From: Schizochytrium sp. CCTCC M209059
Taxonomy: Eukaryota > Sar > Bigyra > Thraustochytrida > Thraustochytriidae
Assembly: GCA_000818945.1 (NCBI GenBank)
Contig: KN805462.1
Location: forward strand, 1-64,000
Length of the DNA stretch: 64,000 nt
Direction of reading: 5' to 3'
In this document: piece after piece, positions 53,803 to 62,823 of the stretch
How positions within the stretch are numbered: position 1 is the stretch's first letter
How the letters are laid out: each line of letters begins with the position of its first letter
The notes under the pieces: model-generated
Databases searched by the model: none
Told to the model about the DNA's origin: nothing
The model's input: only the letters and a program-made list of their open reading frames with translations
Made by a program: the position numbers and the translations under genes

Positions 53803-54300
53803 CGACCTTAGGTTGCTATTCTTCCACGTCTTCTGCTTCGTTGGCCATGGGGGCGACATCCGAACACAGTGATGATCGAGACGAGGTCTTTGGCAAGCTC
53901 GTCGTTCGATCCTCCATTGTCTTCTTGTCCATTTGGATAGACAATGCGAATTGATCGACCTTTGGAAGTAACAATCCAATCGAGCAAGTCGACTGCGAAT
54001 CTACAGAGACGGTCTCTGTAGGCAATGGCTCAAGTACTTTTCAGACAGAATGGCTGGATCTCGATGCCATGACTCGCCGCGATTCCGTCCCACTCTCACA
54101 CGCAGTCGGTGACGCAAGATATACACAAACTCACGTTCCGGGATCGTGCTGATCCATCAGTGATCAGTCAGTCATTCGGCTGCGTGCACGGGCCCGCAGA
54201 TCGTGCGGGTCGTTGACCCCTTGTGCTCATCGTATATATTCACCTGACTGCGTGCACGGGCCTTCGGCGGATGGCTCTTTGCGCGGGGGATCTTGCCCAT
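53803..54300. other. Region upstream of Fanzor remnant
   Basis: The minus-strand frame stays open to about 54025 and may be a degraded N-terminal extension of the nuclease. Beyond it, CTGCGTGCACGGGCC occurs twice (about 54179-54194 and 54246-54261), and a CCCGCA...TGCGGG hairpin lies at 54193-54209. These could be element-end sequences, but no terminal repeat matching the other side was found. Confidence 0.35.
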
Positions 54301-55881
54301 CAAGTCGAGCATTCAAGGCTCAATCAGGTGCCTTGTCCGTGATGCACTCGTGTGAGAAGCGCACGAAAACGTTTGGACGTGATTCATAGCAAAAGCACCA
54401 CGATTTGTTCTGCAAATCTTGGAAATGTCTCTTGTGGCCGGCTTGGCCGGTAAGACTGGCTTCGAGTGAGCCAGACGTAAAAAGAGTCAGCCACGGCCGG
54501 TCAGCCAGCCAGTCAGCCCGCAAGATAGCTCAGCACGACTCTCCCGTCCCTGCCAGCCGATCGGGCCAACTTGCCAACCGTTGACGCGGCCGGGCCAGTG
54601 CGCTCTGTCTGTTAATATCGCGTCTCGGGGCCTCGTACTTCGCGTCGTTGTCGTTGTCGTTGTCGGCGGCGGCGGCGGCGTCGTCGTCGTCGTCCTAAAG
54701 TTCCGTCTCTCCTCGTCTTCCATCTGCCGGCTGTTTCGCGCCCCACGGACGACGAAGACGCGTCTTGTTGGTCTTGAGGCTGGCGTTTTTGCAGTGAAGT
54801 TGTCAAAGCGGATCCCGTCTCAGCGGTTAAATGGAGTTCCGTGCTTCCACATCCGCATGTGGTAAAGTCACAGCAAGGTTCGATCCGGGGTCCTGGTCGG
54901 TCGGTCTTGGCGGCCTCGTTTTTGGCAGACAATTCCTGCGTCCCGTTTCCTTCTGTCCTCTCTCCGTCTCGAGCTCGCGCCCCAAGCTCGAGCGTGCGAA
55001 ATAGGAGAGAGTCATCGTGGCCATCTCTCAACGCGTAACTTTCGTTCTTGTCTGCCGTACTGCTGCTCTTCGTGCAGCCTGCAGAGGAGGTCTCTCCGAG
55101 TCCGGTGCTGCCAAAGAGCACTTCATCCCGGTCCTCCCCTCGTGTTGGCCGATCAGCCCTCCCTCCCTCCCTCTCTCGATTAGCCCTCGCGTCCCAATCG
55201 AGCGGCAGGAGCGCGCTCTCGGCCGGGGTATCGGCGTAGACGGCTTCTAGCGCCCACCTACGGGCTCTCCTCTCCCTCGCTCTTTCCCCTGCTTCCTCCT
55301 AGGGCTGCGTTACACTGCGAGCGAGAAGACGCTGCTGGCGCGACTCGCTCGCACTTGCGGTGCTTTGCATCGGCGCGAGGCCCGACCGCGCACGCGCTCC
55401 CGGTCTCCCAGCGCGCAGGCCAGCCAGCGCGAGGCGGCGGCGGTCTCAGCGCGAGGCGTGGCGTGGCGTGGCATGGCGTGGCTCGGCTCGGCTCGCGAGG
55501 GTCGCCGCAGGAGCCATTTTCTGTCTCTCTCTGTGTCTCTCCGTCTCTCCGTCTCTCTCTCTCTCCCCTTGCCTCCTCCACGCAGAACTGGCCGGGGCAG
55601 GAAGCGAAGAAAGCTCGCGCAGCCAGCCGCGCAGGCAGCCAGGCTTCCTCCCTCCTCCCTGCTCCCTCGCAGCACAGCACCGCGCGGCGCTGCTCCGCTC
55701 GCTTCCTCCGCGTCTGTCAGTCAGTCTGGCTGTCTGTCTGTCTGCCGGCGCCCGCGTGCCTGCACATCGAGAGGCCTCGTCGCGCGCCAGCTGCTGCTGC
55801 TGCTGCTGCTGCTGCTGCATTGCTTGGTGGATCGAGGATGGCGCGGCAGGCTGGCTGGCTGGCTTAGTATTCGCAAGCAAG
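54301..55881. other. Intergenic low-complexity region before the gap
   Basis: Contains GGCCGG and CAGCCAGTCAGCC-type motifs (54435-54540), (GTCGTT/GGCGGC)n near 54643-54695, CTCTCTCTGTGTCTC tracts (55520-55566) and a (CTG)n run (55792-55818). Open frames are present on both strands but look like composition artefacts. No gene is supported. Confidence 0.55.
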
Positions 55882-56218
55882 NNNNNNNNNNNNNNNNNNN
55901 NNNNNNNNNNNNNNNNNNNNNNNNNNNNNNNNNNNNNNNNNNNNNNNNNNNNNNNNNNNNNNNNNNNNNNNNNNNNNNNNNNNNNNNNNNNNNNNNNNNN
56001 NNNNNNNNNNNNNNNNNNNNNNNNNNNNNNNNNNNNNNNNNNNNNNNNNNNNNNNNNNNNNNNNNNNNNNNNNNNNNNNNNNNNNNNNNNNNNNNNNNNN
56101 NNNNNNNNNNNNNNNNNNNNNNNNNNNNNNNNNNNNNNNNNNNNNNNNNNNNNNNNNNNNNNNNNNNNNNNNNNNNNNNNNNNNNNNNNNNNNNNNNNNN
56201 NNNNNNNNNNNNNNNNNN
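55882..56218. other. Assembly gap (337 N)
   Basis: A run of unknown bases flanked by low-complexity and repeat sequence. Any frame crossing it is unsupported. Confidence 0.99.
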
Positions 56219-56423
56219 GCGAAGGGGCGGAGCAGCCGGGGCGAGGGCCCAAGCCGGGCGGGCCCCAGGCTGCTTGCTTGCTTGCTGCGAGCGAGCGCGC
56301 TCAGCTCGTCCAGCTTGCTCGCTTTCAATCTAATCGTGCTCGCTTTCTTCTCTCTCTGTGTCTCTCTCTCAGTGCCCGAGAGACAGACAGCAGCCGGGCT
56401 GAGAGCGCCGCGCACGGACTGCA

Positions 56424-56425
56424 GC

Positions 56426-56506
<81 letters not shown>
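56424..56506. repeat. (CAGA)n tetranucleotide array
   Basis: About 21 perfect copies of CAGA in the presumed 5' leader or promoter of the SANT-MINDY gene. Confidence 0.95.
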
Positions 56507-56749
56507 GCCAGCCAGGGAGAGCTGCAAGGCGAGCGAGCGAGCGAGCGAGCTGGAGGCCGCGCCAGCCTCGATCGCTGGAACAGAGGAGAAAGGGTGCAAT
56601 TCGCCCGGGCAAAGAAGATAAAGTGCACAACGAGGCGCGGCAGGCAGAGCGAGCGAGCAGTAAATAGGCCCTCGGCGTGCAGGTGCCGCGCCGGAGAATC
56701 GAGTCCGACAAACTCGAATTGCAAGGGAATAGCAAGGCCCGAGAGCGCC

Positions 56750-58429
56750 ATGTCGGAAGAAAGAACCGCCGCGCGCGCATGGTCCTCGGAGGCCCTGCGC
56801 GAGCTTCGCGCCGCCGCACAACGGTTCTCGCGCCACGAGTACCACGACAAAAATGAGCGGTGGAAACTCATCGCCAATGAAATCGGCAGGGGCAAACGCG
56901 ACTGCTACACCAAGTACAAGGAGCTCAAGTCGAGTCAGTCCCAGCAGCGGGACGGGGCAGAGACTCGGGCCAGTGCCAGTGCAAGCACGAGCGGCAGCTC
57001 CAGCGCAAGCACAAGCGCACGCTCAACACCCACCGACGTATCCGAGACGGCCAGCAATTCCAGCAGCGGCGCCTCGGAAAAGAATCTGACCAGCAGTAGG
57101 GCGGAGCGTCGCGTCTTGCGCGCCAAATCGAGCAGAAGAAATGTAATCACCCAAGACGAAAATCTCATCTCCGCAGGGTCTCTCCGGTCCCTCGGCTCTC
57201 GTGCGAGCGACACGATCAACAAGCAAAAGCTCATCTCTGGCAGTGCGCGCTCGCTCGGCATTTGCAAGCCCAAAAATATCATGGTCGACGAGAGCAAGGT
57301 CTCACGGGACAGCTTTGACGAAACCATCGACGAGGACGACGAGATTGACAGCAACGGGTCCGTGAGCAGCAGGCGTAGCGTCATCGTCCGTCCTATTCGT
57401 ACCGACGAGGTCCGCGACATGCTTGATGTTCTGCTGGGCCAACCGAAAAGGTCCGCCGGCCTCGGTCCATCTTGGCGCAAGCAGGGGTTCTTCTTTGGCG
57501 AAAGCCCGCAGCCTCGCTACGGGCTCGTGCAGCTCAAGGGCGGCCCTTGCGGCGTGCTGGCCGTTGTACAGGCCTTTGTCTTGCTCGAACTCATGTACGG
57601 AATTCACACGCCTTGCGCGGAACACTGGGAACGACCCACAGCTTCGGAGCAGCGCGCCGCCTTGACTGAAGCCCTCACGACCGTCATTTGGCAGGCCGCC
57701 GACCGCAGCGCCCGAGTGTGTACCTACGACCTTTCCCAGGAGCGCAGCGCGCTTGGCGAGATGAGCGTCCACCAGGTGAAGGCGCGCGCGCAGGTTCGAG
57801 ATCTCATTGCAGAACACCTTGACGTCTTTATGCTCCGTGAAGGCCCGGGCGTGCTCCTGCTGCTTTTCTCGGTAATGATGACCCGCGGCGACGTCTCTGT
57901 TGACATGGATGCAGGAATGCAGCATGGCGAGAACGCTCTCATTGGGAGGCACAACTATGCCGGGCAGGAACTCGTCAATCTGCTTCTCTTTGGTCGCGCA
58001 AGCTCAAACGTGTTCAACGGCACACGAAACCTTGGAGATGAACAGGAAAAGCTTGTTCTTCGTGGCGTTGACCGCACCTGCGAGATCGGGTTTCTGACTC
58101 TCTTTGAGCACTACGGCTACATGCGCGTAGGATCGCGACTCAAGAATCCGCTTTTCCCCATTTGGGTAATTTGCAGCGAGTCTCACTATTCCGTGCTCTT
58201 TGCGGATACTCCGGACTGTCTCCAGAGCGCGGAGGCGTTTGATCTCTTTTACTTTGACCAGCTTGGAAACCAAGACGAGGAGTACCGACTCACGGTCAAC
58301 CCGGCTCCAGAAGTACCCGTCGAGCACAGCACTGATTCGTCTCGGCTTGTATCTCCTATTGACGACTGTATTCGAACGCGCTGGCCGGGGGCCACCGTCG
58401 ACTGGAACGGCTCTGACCCTCTTTTGTAA
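56750..58429 (+). CDS. SANT-domain MINDY-3/4-type deubiquitinase
   Basis: 559 residues from ATG at 56750 (MSEERTAARAWSSEALRELR). The frame is open upstream through the CAGA array and gap, which is artefactual. Residues about 10-60 form a SANT/Myb helix set (NERWKLIANEIGRGKRDCYT). About 65-215 is Ser-rich linker. The C-terminal half matches MINDY-3/4 (FAM188): GFFFGESPQ, then YGLVQLKGGPCGVLAVVQAF with Gln261 and nucleophile Cys267, EIGFLTLFEHYGYMRVGS, and ICSESHYSVLF with catalytic His479. MINDY enzymes cleave Lys48-linked polyubiquitin (family knowledge). All catalytic residues are present, so activity is likely. A SANT domain in front of the MINDY core is not something I know from animal MINDY proteins and would suggest chromatin targeting. 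No intron is seen. Confidence 0.88.
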   Translation: MSEERTAARAWSSEALRELRAAAQRFSRHEYHDKNERWKLIANEIGRGKRDCYTKYKELKSSQSQQRDGAETRASASASTSGSSSASTSARSTPTDVSETASNSSSGASEKNLTSSRAERRVLRAKSSRRNVITQDENLISAGSLRSLGSRASDTINKQKLISGSARSLGICKPKNIMVDESKVSRDSFDETIDEDDEIDSNGSVSSRRSVIVRPIRTDEVRDMLDVLLGQPKRSAGLGPSWRKQGFFFGESPQPRYGLVQLKGGPCGVLAVVQAFVLLELMYGIHTPCAEHWERPTASEQRAALTEALTTVIWQAADRSARVCTYDLSQERSALGEMSVHQVKARAQVRDLIAEHLDVFMLREGPGVLLLLFSVMMTRGDVSVDMDAGMQHGENALIGRHNYAGQELVNLLLFGRASSNVFNGTRNLGDEQEKLVLRGVDRTCEIGFLTLFEHYGYMRVGSRLKNPLFPIWVICSESHYSVLFADTPDCLQSAEAFDLFYFDQLGNQDEEYRLTVNPAPEVPVEHSTDSSRLVSPIDDCIRTRWPGATVDWNGSDPLL

Positions 58430-59367
58430 GCCGAGCAATTGCTGCTTGGCCTGCAGTTGCAATACTAATGAAACCTCTCTCTGATGCAGTCCAGGTAGGT
58501 AGGTAGTAGCTCATGTGATCATTTGTTTCTTTTTCTTATGATACAGTCATCGAGTATGACATCAACGCAATGCAGCCAGCCCCGAGTCACAATTTTGGAA
58601 TTCGAGTGCGAGTTTGGTTCTTGAAGTTCACTATGGAAGAGAGGCCATGATATACATGGCGTGCAAAATAGGTGCGAGCCTCTCAACTTTTCTGCCACTC
58701 TGGTTGTGCGGATCGTGATGATCTATAGCGATAGTCACATACCAGTATATCATGCAAAGTGCGCAAAAAAGCCGCGACCCCACGAGAAGCTTCACCTTAC
58801 AATCGCGCTCAGCTCATTGCTTGCGAACCACTGTGACCCATAGAATTACAGCGAATGCAAGCGCAAAAGCACGAGACTTTGGCTCAAAACTTTGTGTGCA
58901 AAGGGTTCATGTGAAGCTCGCTTGACCCACACACGCACACACAACACAACGCAAGTCCTTTCCCGAATGGCGTCGTTTCTTTTACTCGCTCGCTCGCTCG
59001 CTCGCTAGATTCCATCTAGCAGAACGGGACTCGGATGAGCTGTGCACTCAAAGGGTCGACTTATGATCTCGTCTTATACCTGGCTCGTCGCCTCGATCGC
59101 CACCCTTTTGGCGCCCGCCGCGCGGCCGATTTCGTGATTGTATCACGTTGGCTGGCTGGCTGGCTGGCTGGCTGGTCGCGCAAGTCCCCCGCCACGAACC
59201 GTGCTTGCTTTCTACTTTGCTTTCGCGCTGCTTTCGCTCTGCTTGCAAAGAACTTGAAGGGCAGAACAAACCCAAGTGAAGAGAAGAGAGCCCACGGCCG
59301 ACCGTGAGCGCGGCCGCGAGGCCGCTGCCCTGGGCGGGCGGCCGCCACGCGGCAAGAAGGAGACGAG
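58430..59367. other. Intergenic region, no gene seen
   Basis: The first 500 nt are AT-richer and unstructured. (TCGC)n at about 58987-59008 and (GGCT)n at about 59151-59174 lie nearer the polycystin start. The promoter of that gene is presumably here. Confidence 0.55.
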
Positions 59368-62300
59368 ATGGAGAGAAACAAGGGTTATGCAGCCAAGAAA
59401 GAGAAGTCGAGGCGCCCGGCACCAGCGAAAACAAAAACCACAACCCGAGGGGACAATGTGTTGCCGAAAGATGTGCGCCCGCCAGCGCTGCGCAGTAGCG
59501 CCTACACAGAAAGTCGCGCGGAGCGCGAGATGTACAGAAGACGCTTTCAAGACGCACGCACCCCAGACGAGTTCAGGAACAAATTCTTGGACCAAAAGCT
59601 GGCGGTTCGAATGCTTGAGCGCAAACGGAAGCGATGCCTTTTGATCCTTGAGATGATCGTGTACTCGATCTTGGTCTTGTACTATTGCATCTATCTTTTG
59701 GACTATGTGTCTCTTCCTGACGCGTATCAATTCCGATTACTTTTTTCTCAAACGCTAGCTACGAGACCATTCACCGCGGAGACTGTATCGTTCATGTATT
59801 CATCCAACAGCAGCGTCGATCAGCACTGCGTCCTTCCCTTCTCAAGCATGGATGGAGTGGTACTTAACGCGTCATCGGCGACCGCAAGCACCATTCCATG
59901 CGTCGACGGGAATAGGTCCATGACCTTTGCGCATATTTCCAATCTCGAGGAGACGTACAGCTGGCTTAAATTTGTCTTGCTAGAATCGCAGCTCTTTGCG
60001 GGTGAAGCGTCTGGGACGGAGATGGGGCCATCTGTATCTGTGCAAGCTTCATCGACTTCGACGGCAGCACAACGACAAGTTCCGCTCATCATGCCAGATG
60101 AGGCCTTTGTACCTGTTGGCGCGATCCGTCTGCGGCAGCTCCGTGTTAAGCAAGAACCGTGCACGAATTCAAAGAGTGGGCAAAGCGGAGAGAAGTGCAA
60201 CCTGCCATACGACGAGGTCAACCTGAACAAGGACCCCTTTCAGGGTCGAACATCAGGGCGAACGTACGAATTTCAAGAGGAAAGTACACTCGCGAGGAGC
60301 ACTGTATTTTCAGAAGGCCAAAATCTGATACTGGATGCGAAGAAGATCACGAGTAATTTGAGATTTGCAGGAATCTTCTACGTGTACCCGGCCTCAGGTT
60401 TCGTCATTGACATTGAAGGTGGAAACCGCTCGGCTGCAAGCGCTCATTTTGAGGAGCTCAGGACGGACCGGTGGCTCGACGACTCGACTGTGGCTCTCTT
60501 TGTCTCATTTGCTGCCTACAGCTTGAACCTAGACACGTACGTCTACCAGACATTTTTGATTGAGCTTAATCCATACGGTGTGACGGCGACGACGGCAGAG
60601 ACGCGTCCTTTCAAGCTGGTGACGAACGCAGAAACAGAATCGACGACCGAGGTCCTGGAGCTTGTGCTCATGCTTTTCTCCTCGCTGTTGCTCGCTTACC
60701 TTTTATTTTTCCACCTCGTTCCGCTCGTGCGTAAGGGTTCGTTGATTCAGTTGTTCTTCGGCTGGGCCATGTACGACACCTTGAACCTGTCGCTTGTAAT
60801 TGTCTCGGTGGCAATCCGGATGAACCTTCGAACGAATCGAGAGGCTGCTTTGGTAACAGACGAATCGACCTTGATTTCGCTCATGTCCGATGGCCGCGAC
60901 GTCTTTGTCTCTGATTTTGATGCATATTCGCGCGTGCTCCTGCAGTCTCAGATGATTTCTGCGTGGTCGTTGATCATTTGTTTTCTCAAATTCTTCAAGT
61001 TTATGGACATGGACAAACGCTTCAGCATCGCACTGACAAGCATGGTGGAGAGCGGGACGTGGCTCGCCGGCTGGCTTGTGTTTACAGTCGTATCGGTTTT
61101 TGGCCTCACGCTTTTCTGCAAGTTTGCATATGGGTACTATTCGTTGCGCTTCTCGAGCTTTGCAGAGTCGTTGACAAGCAATCTCCTCTTTACTCTGCAG
61201 GTCTTTGGAGAGGGCTTTGCGGCCTTTGCAGAAGCTGATTATGTCGCTACGCCGAGCCAAAGCACCTTGAGTTTTGTCGCGCTGCGATATGGGGCAACCT
61301 CGGTTCCACTGAGTCTGCCAGTGTTTCAGATTCTAGACACGGAGTATTCGATTCCGTTCGTGCAGGGGCTCTTTTTCGCCTTTGTCTTTGCCACGGTGGT
61401 GATCATTCTCATTACAAACATGTTTCAGGCAATTCTCATTTTTGGCTATCAAAAGGTGGCCGAGCAAGTGCAGGAGGAAGAAGATCTCCGAAGAGAGCAG
61501 CATGCGGCATTGCAACGGAGTCAGCGTTTTCGGAGGGAGAGTTGGGTACAGCGGTACATCAAAATGGAGCTGAGCGAATTGTACCTTGTTTTCAAGCAGA
61601 GTAAGATTCTGAATCAGTTGAAATCCGTGCCCGAAGCCCGCGCGCGAAACCTGCTGTCCTTCCCAGAGGTGCAGCGCATCGTGGCCGAGGCCATTCCCAA
61701 TCGACGTCGTGCTGGCGAGGTTGCCGTGGAACTCATGTCTCTCTACTCAACGACACTCTCTCGAATCGACGACGCGGCCGTCCTTTTCAAGGATCGAGAA
61801 ATTGCCTTGCGCGAGGACCGCCTCGACGACGAATTGGATGCCTCAGAGCTTCCCGTACTAGACGCCACGCGGGGTCTCGAGATTGCGCAAACGGATCGCT
61901 GGCGGCGCGACATGCAGTCCGGAGAGTTGATTCAATCAATGGTCATGGTGCACAGCCTGCAGCTGGAGTCTTCAAGCCGACGCTTTAGGGAACAGCTCGA
62001 CGACCTCGCGCAGACGGAGCGTGAAATTCGCGAGCTGGCAATTGGGGTCGAGAACGCGTTGCAGGAGCTGCAGGCTCGTGAGGTGGACAATATGGGCGAC
62101 GTTTTCATCTCTCGCGATCCTTGGGACCCTCGCACATCTTCTGGGGTGGAAGCTCGCATTGATGGAGCCTTTGATGCGCATCACGTTGCAGACGGACGTC
62201 ATACGTACTTGGGCACTTTTCCAACGCGTCTTGCCGCACAGAATGCGATCGATGAAGCAAATTCGGAGTTTGGGCGTCGGTCGGGGCGTGCAACTTCGTC

Positions 62301-62544
62301 GCAGCGTGTGTTATCTACCATTATTGCTGGTGCTGGTGCTGGTGCTGCTGCTAGTGGGCGTCTGGAAGCGCCTTCGTTTACCTCTGATACCTTCAGAAGT
62401 ATATTTCGCGAAGACAATCTGCGCAGCGGCCCGCCTCGTGGGCCCCAGGAGGAGTCTGACACATCTGTGCGTGTCGCACGCACAGACAACTTGGAAGAGT
62501 TTGAGTACGGCAGTTTGTACGAGTCTGACGGTGACGAGATCTGA
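59368..62544 (+). CDS. Polycystin-2-like cation channel with AP2-like tail
   Basis: 1058 residues from ATG at 59368. The first membrane helix is LLILEMIVYSILVLYYCIYL (about 92-112). It is followed by a large extracellular polycystin (TOP) domain up to about 430, containing the diagnostic AHFEELRTDRWLDDSTVALF. Five further membrane segments (about 430-700) include the VSVFGLTLFCKFAYG and FFAFVFATVVIILITNMFQA helices, with the pore region before the last. The cytosolic C-terminus is helical (about 700-910), then at about 923-967 has an AP2/ERF-like strand module (HTYLGTFPTRLAAQNAIDEA). PKD2 channels conduct cations, often in cilia, consistent with a flagellated cell. Length and order fit PKD2 (human about 970). 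The AP2-like tail is unusual. No intron is seen. Confidence 0.9.
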   Translation: MERNKGYAAKKEKSRRPAPAKTKTTTRGDNVLPKDVRPPALRSSAYTESRAEREMYRRRFQDARTPDEFRNKFLDQKLAVRMLERKRKRCLLILEMIVYSILVLYYCIYLLDYVSLPDAYQFRLLFSQTLATRPFTAETVSFMYSSNSSVDQHCVLPFSSMDGVVLNASSATASTIPCVDGNRSMTFAHISNLEETYSWLKFVLLESQLFAGEASGTEMGPSVSVQASSTSTAAQRQVPLIMPDEAFVPVGAIRLRQLRVKQEPCTNSKSGQSGEKCNLPYDEVNLNKDPFQGRTSGRTYEFQEESTLARSTVFSEGQNLILDAKKITSNLRFAGIFYVYPASGFVIDIEGGNRSAASAHFEELRTDRWLDDSTVALFVSFAAYSLNLDTYVYQTFLIELNPYGVTATTAETRPFKLVTNAETESTTEVLELVLMLFSSLLLAYLLFFHLVPLVRKGSLIQLFFGWAMYDTLNLSLVIVSVAIRMNLRTNREAALVTDESTLISLMSDGRDVFVSDFDAYSRVLLQSQMISAWSLIICFLKFFKFMDMDKRFSIALTSMVESGTWLAGWLVFTVVSVFGLTLFCKFAYGYYSLRFSSFAESLTSNLLFTLQVFGEGFAAFAEADYVATPSQSTLSFVALRYGATSVPLSLPVFQILDTEYSIPFVQGLFFAFVFATVVIILITNMFQAILIFGYQKVAEQVQEEEDLRREQHAALQRSQRFRRESWVQRYIKMELSELYLVFKQSKILNQLKSVPEARARNLLSFPEVQRIVAEAIPNRRRAGEVAVELMSLYSTTLSRIDDAAVLFKDREIALREDRLDDELDASELPVLDATRGLEIAQTDRWRRDMQSGELIQSMVMVHSLQLESSSRRFREQLDDLAQTEREIRELAIGVENALQELQAREVDNMGDVFISRDPWDPRTSSGVEARIDGAFDAHHVADGRHTYLGTFPTRLAAQNAIDEANSEFGRRSGRATSSQRVLSTIIAGAGAGAAASGRLEAPSFTSDTFRSIFREDNLRSGPPRGPQEESDTSVRVARTDNLEEFEYGSLYESDGDEI

Positions 62545-62823
62545 AATATGTCCCTCTTTTCTTTTGTAGCACTCACAAATTGTTTGTAAACGTGAAAATT
62601 CGACTGCAGACTGGCGTGACTTTTTCACGGTGGCAAGTAATTTTGCATCGAAAGATGATAAGGGAATAATGAAAAATGAATCTGATGGTCTGTGGTATAT
62701 CAGGTGTGGTAGGTATAGATAGACTGATACGAAAAGGATTCTATGTTTTGTGTTTAGGCCTAGTTTACGGAGAAAAATTGTGTCATGATTGTCAAGCAAG
62801 TCAGAGTGCGAGGGCACAATGGG
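62545..62823. other. Convergent intergenic region
   Basis: 279 AT-rich nt between the stops of the polycystin gene and the sugar-phosphate cyclase gene; both 3' UTRs. Confidence 0.6.

Noticed and set aside
55360..56667. ORFs running through the N gap
   Set aside because: They are open only because unknown bases are treated as coding, and the flanks are repeats.
58430..59367. tRNA or other RNA gene in the larger intergenic regions
   Set aside because: Scanned for the B-box GTTCGAnTC and cloverleaf arms by eye. The only GGTTCGA matches lie in the LRR introns and lack an A-box or acceptor stem.
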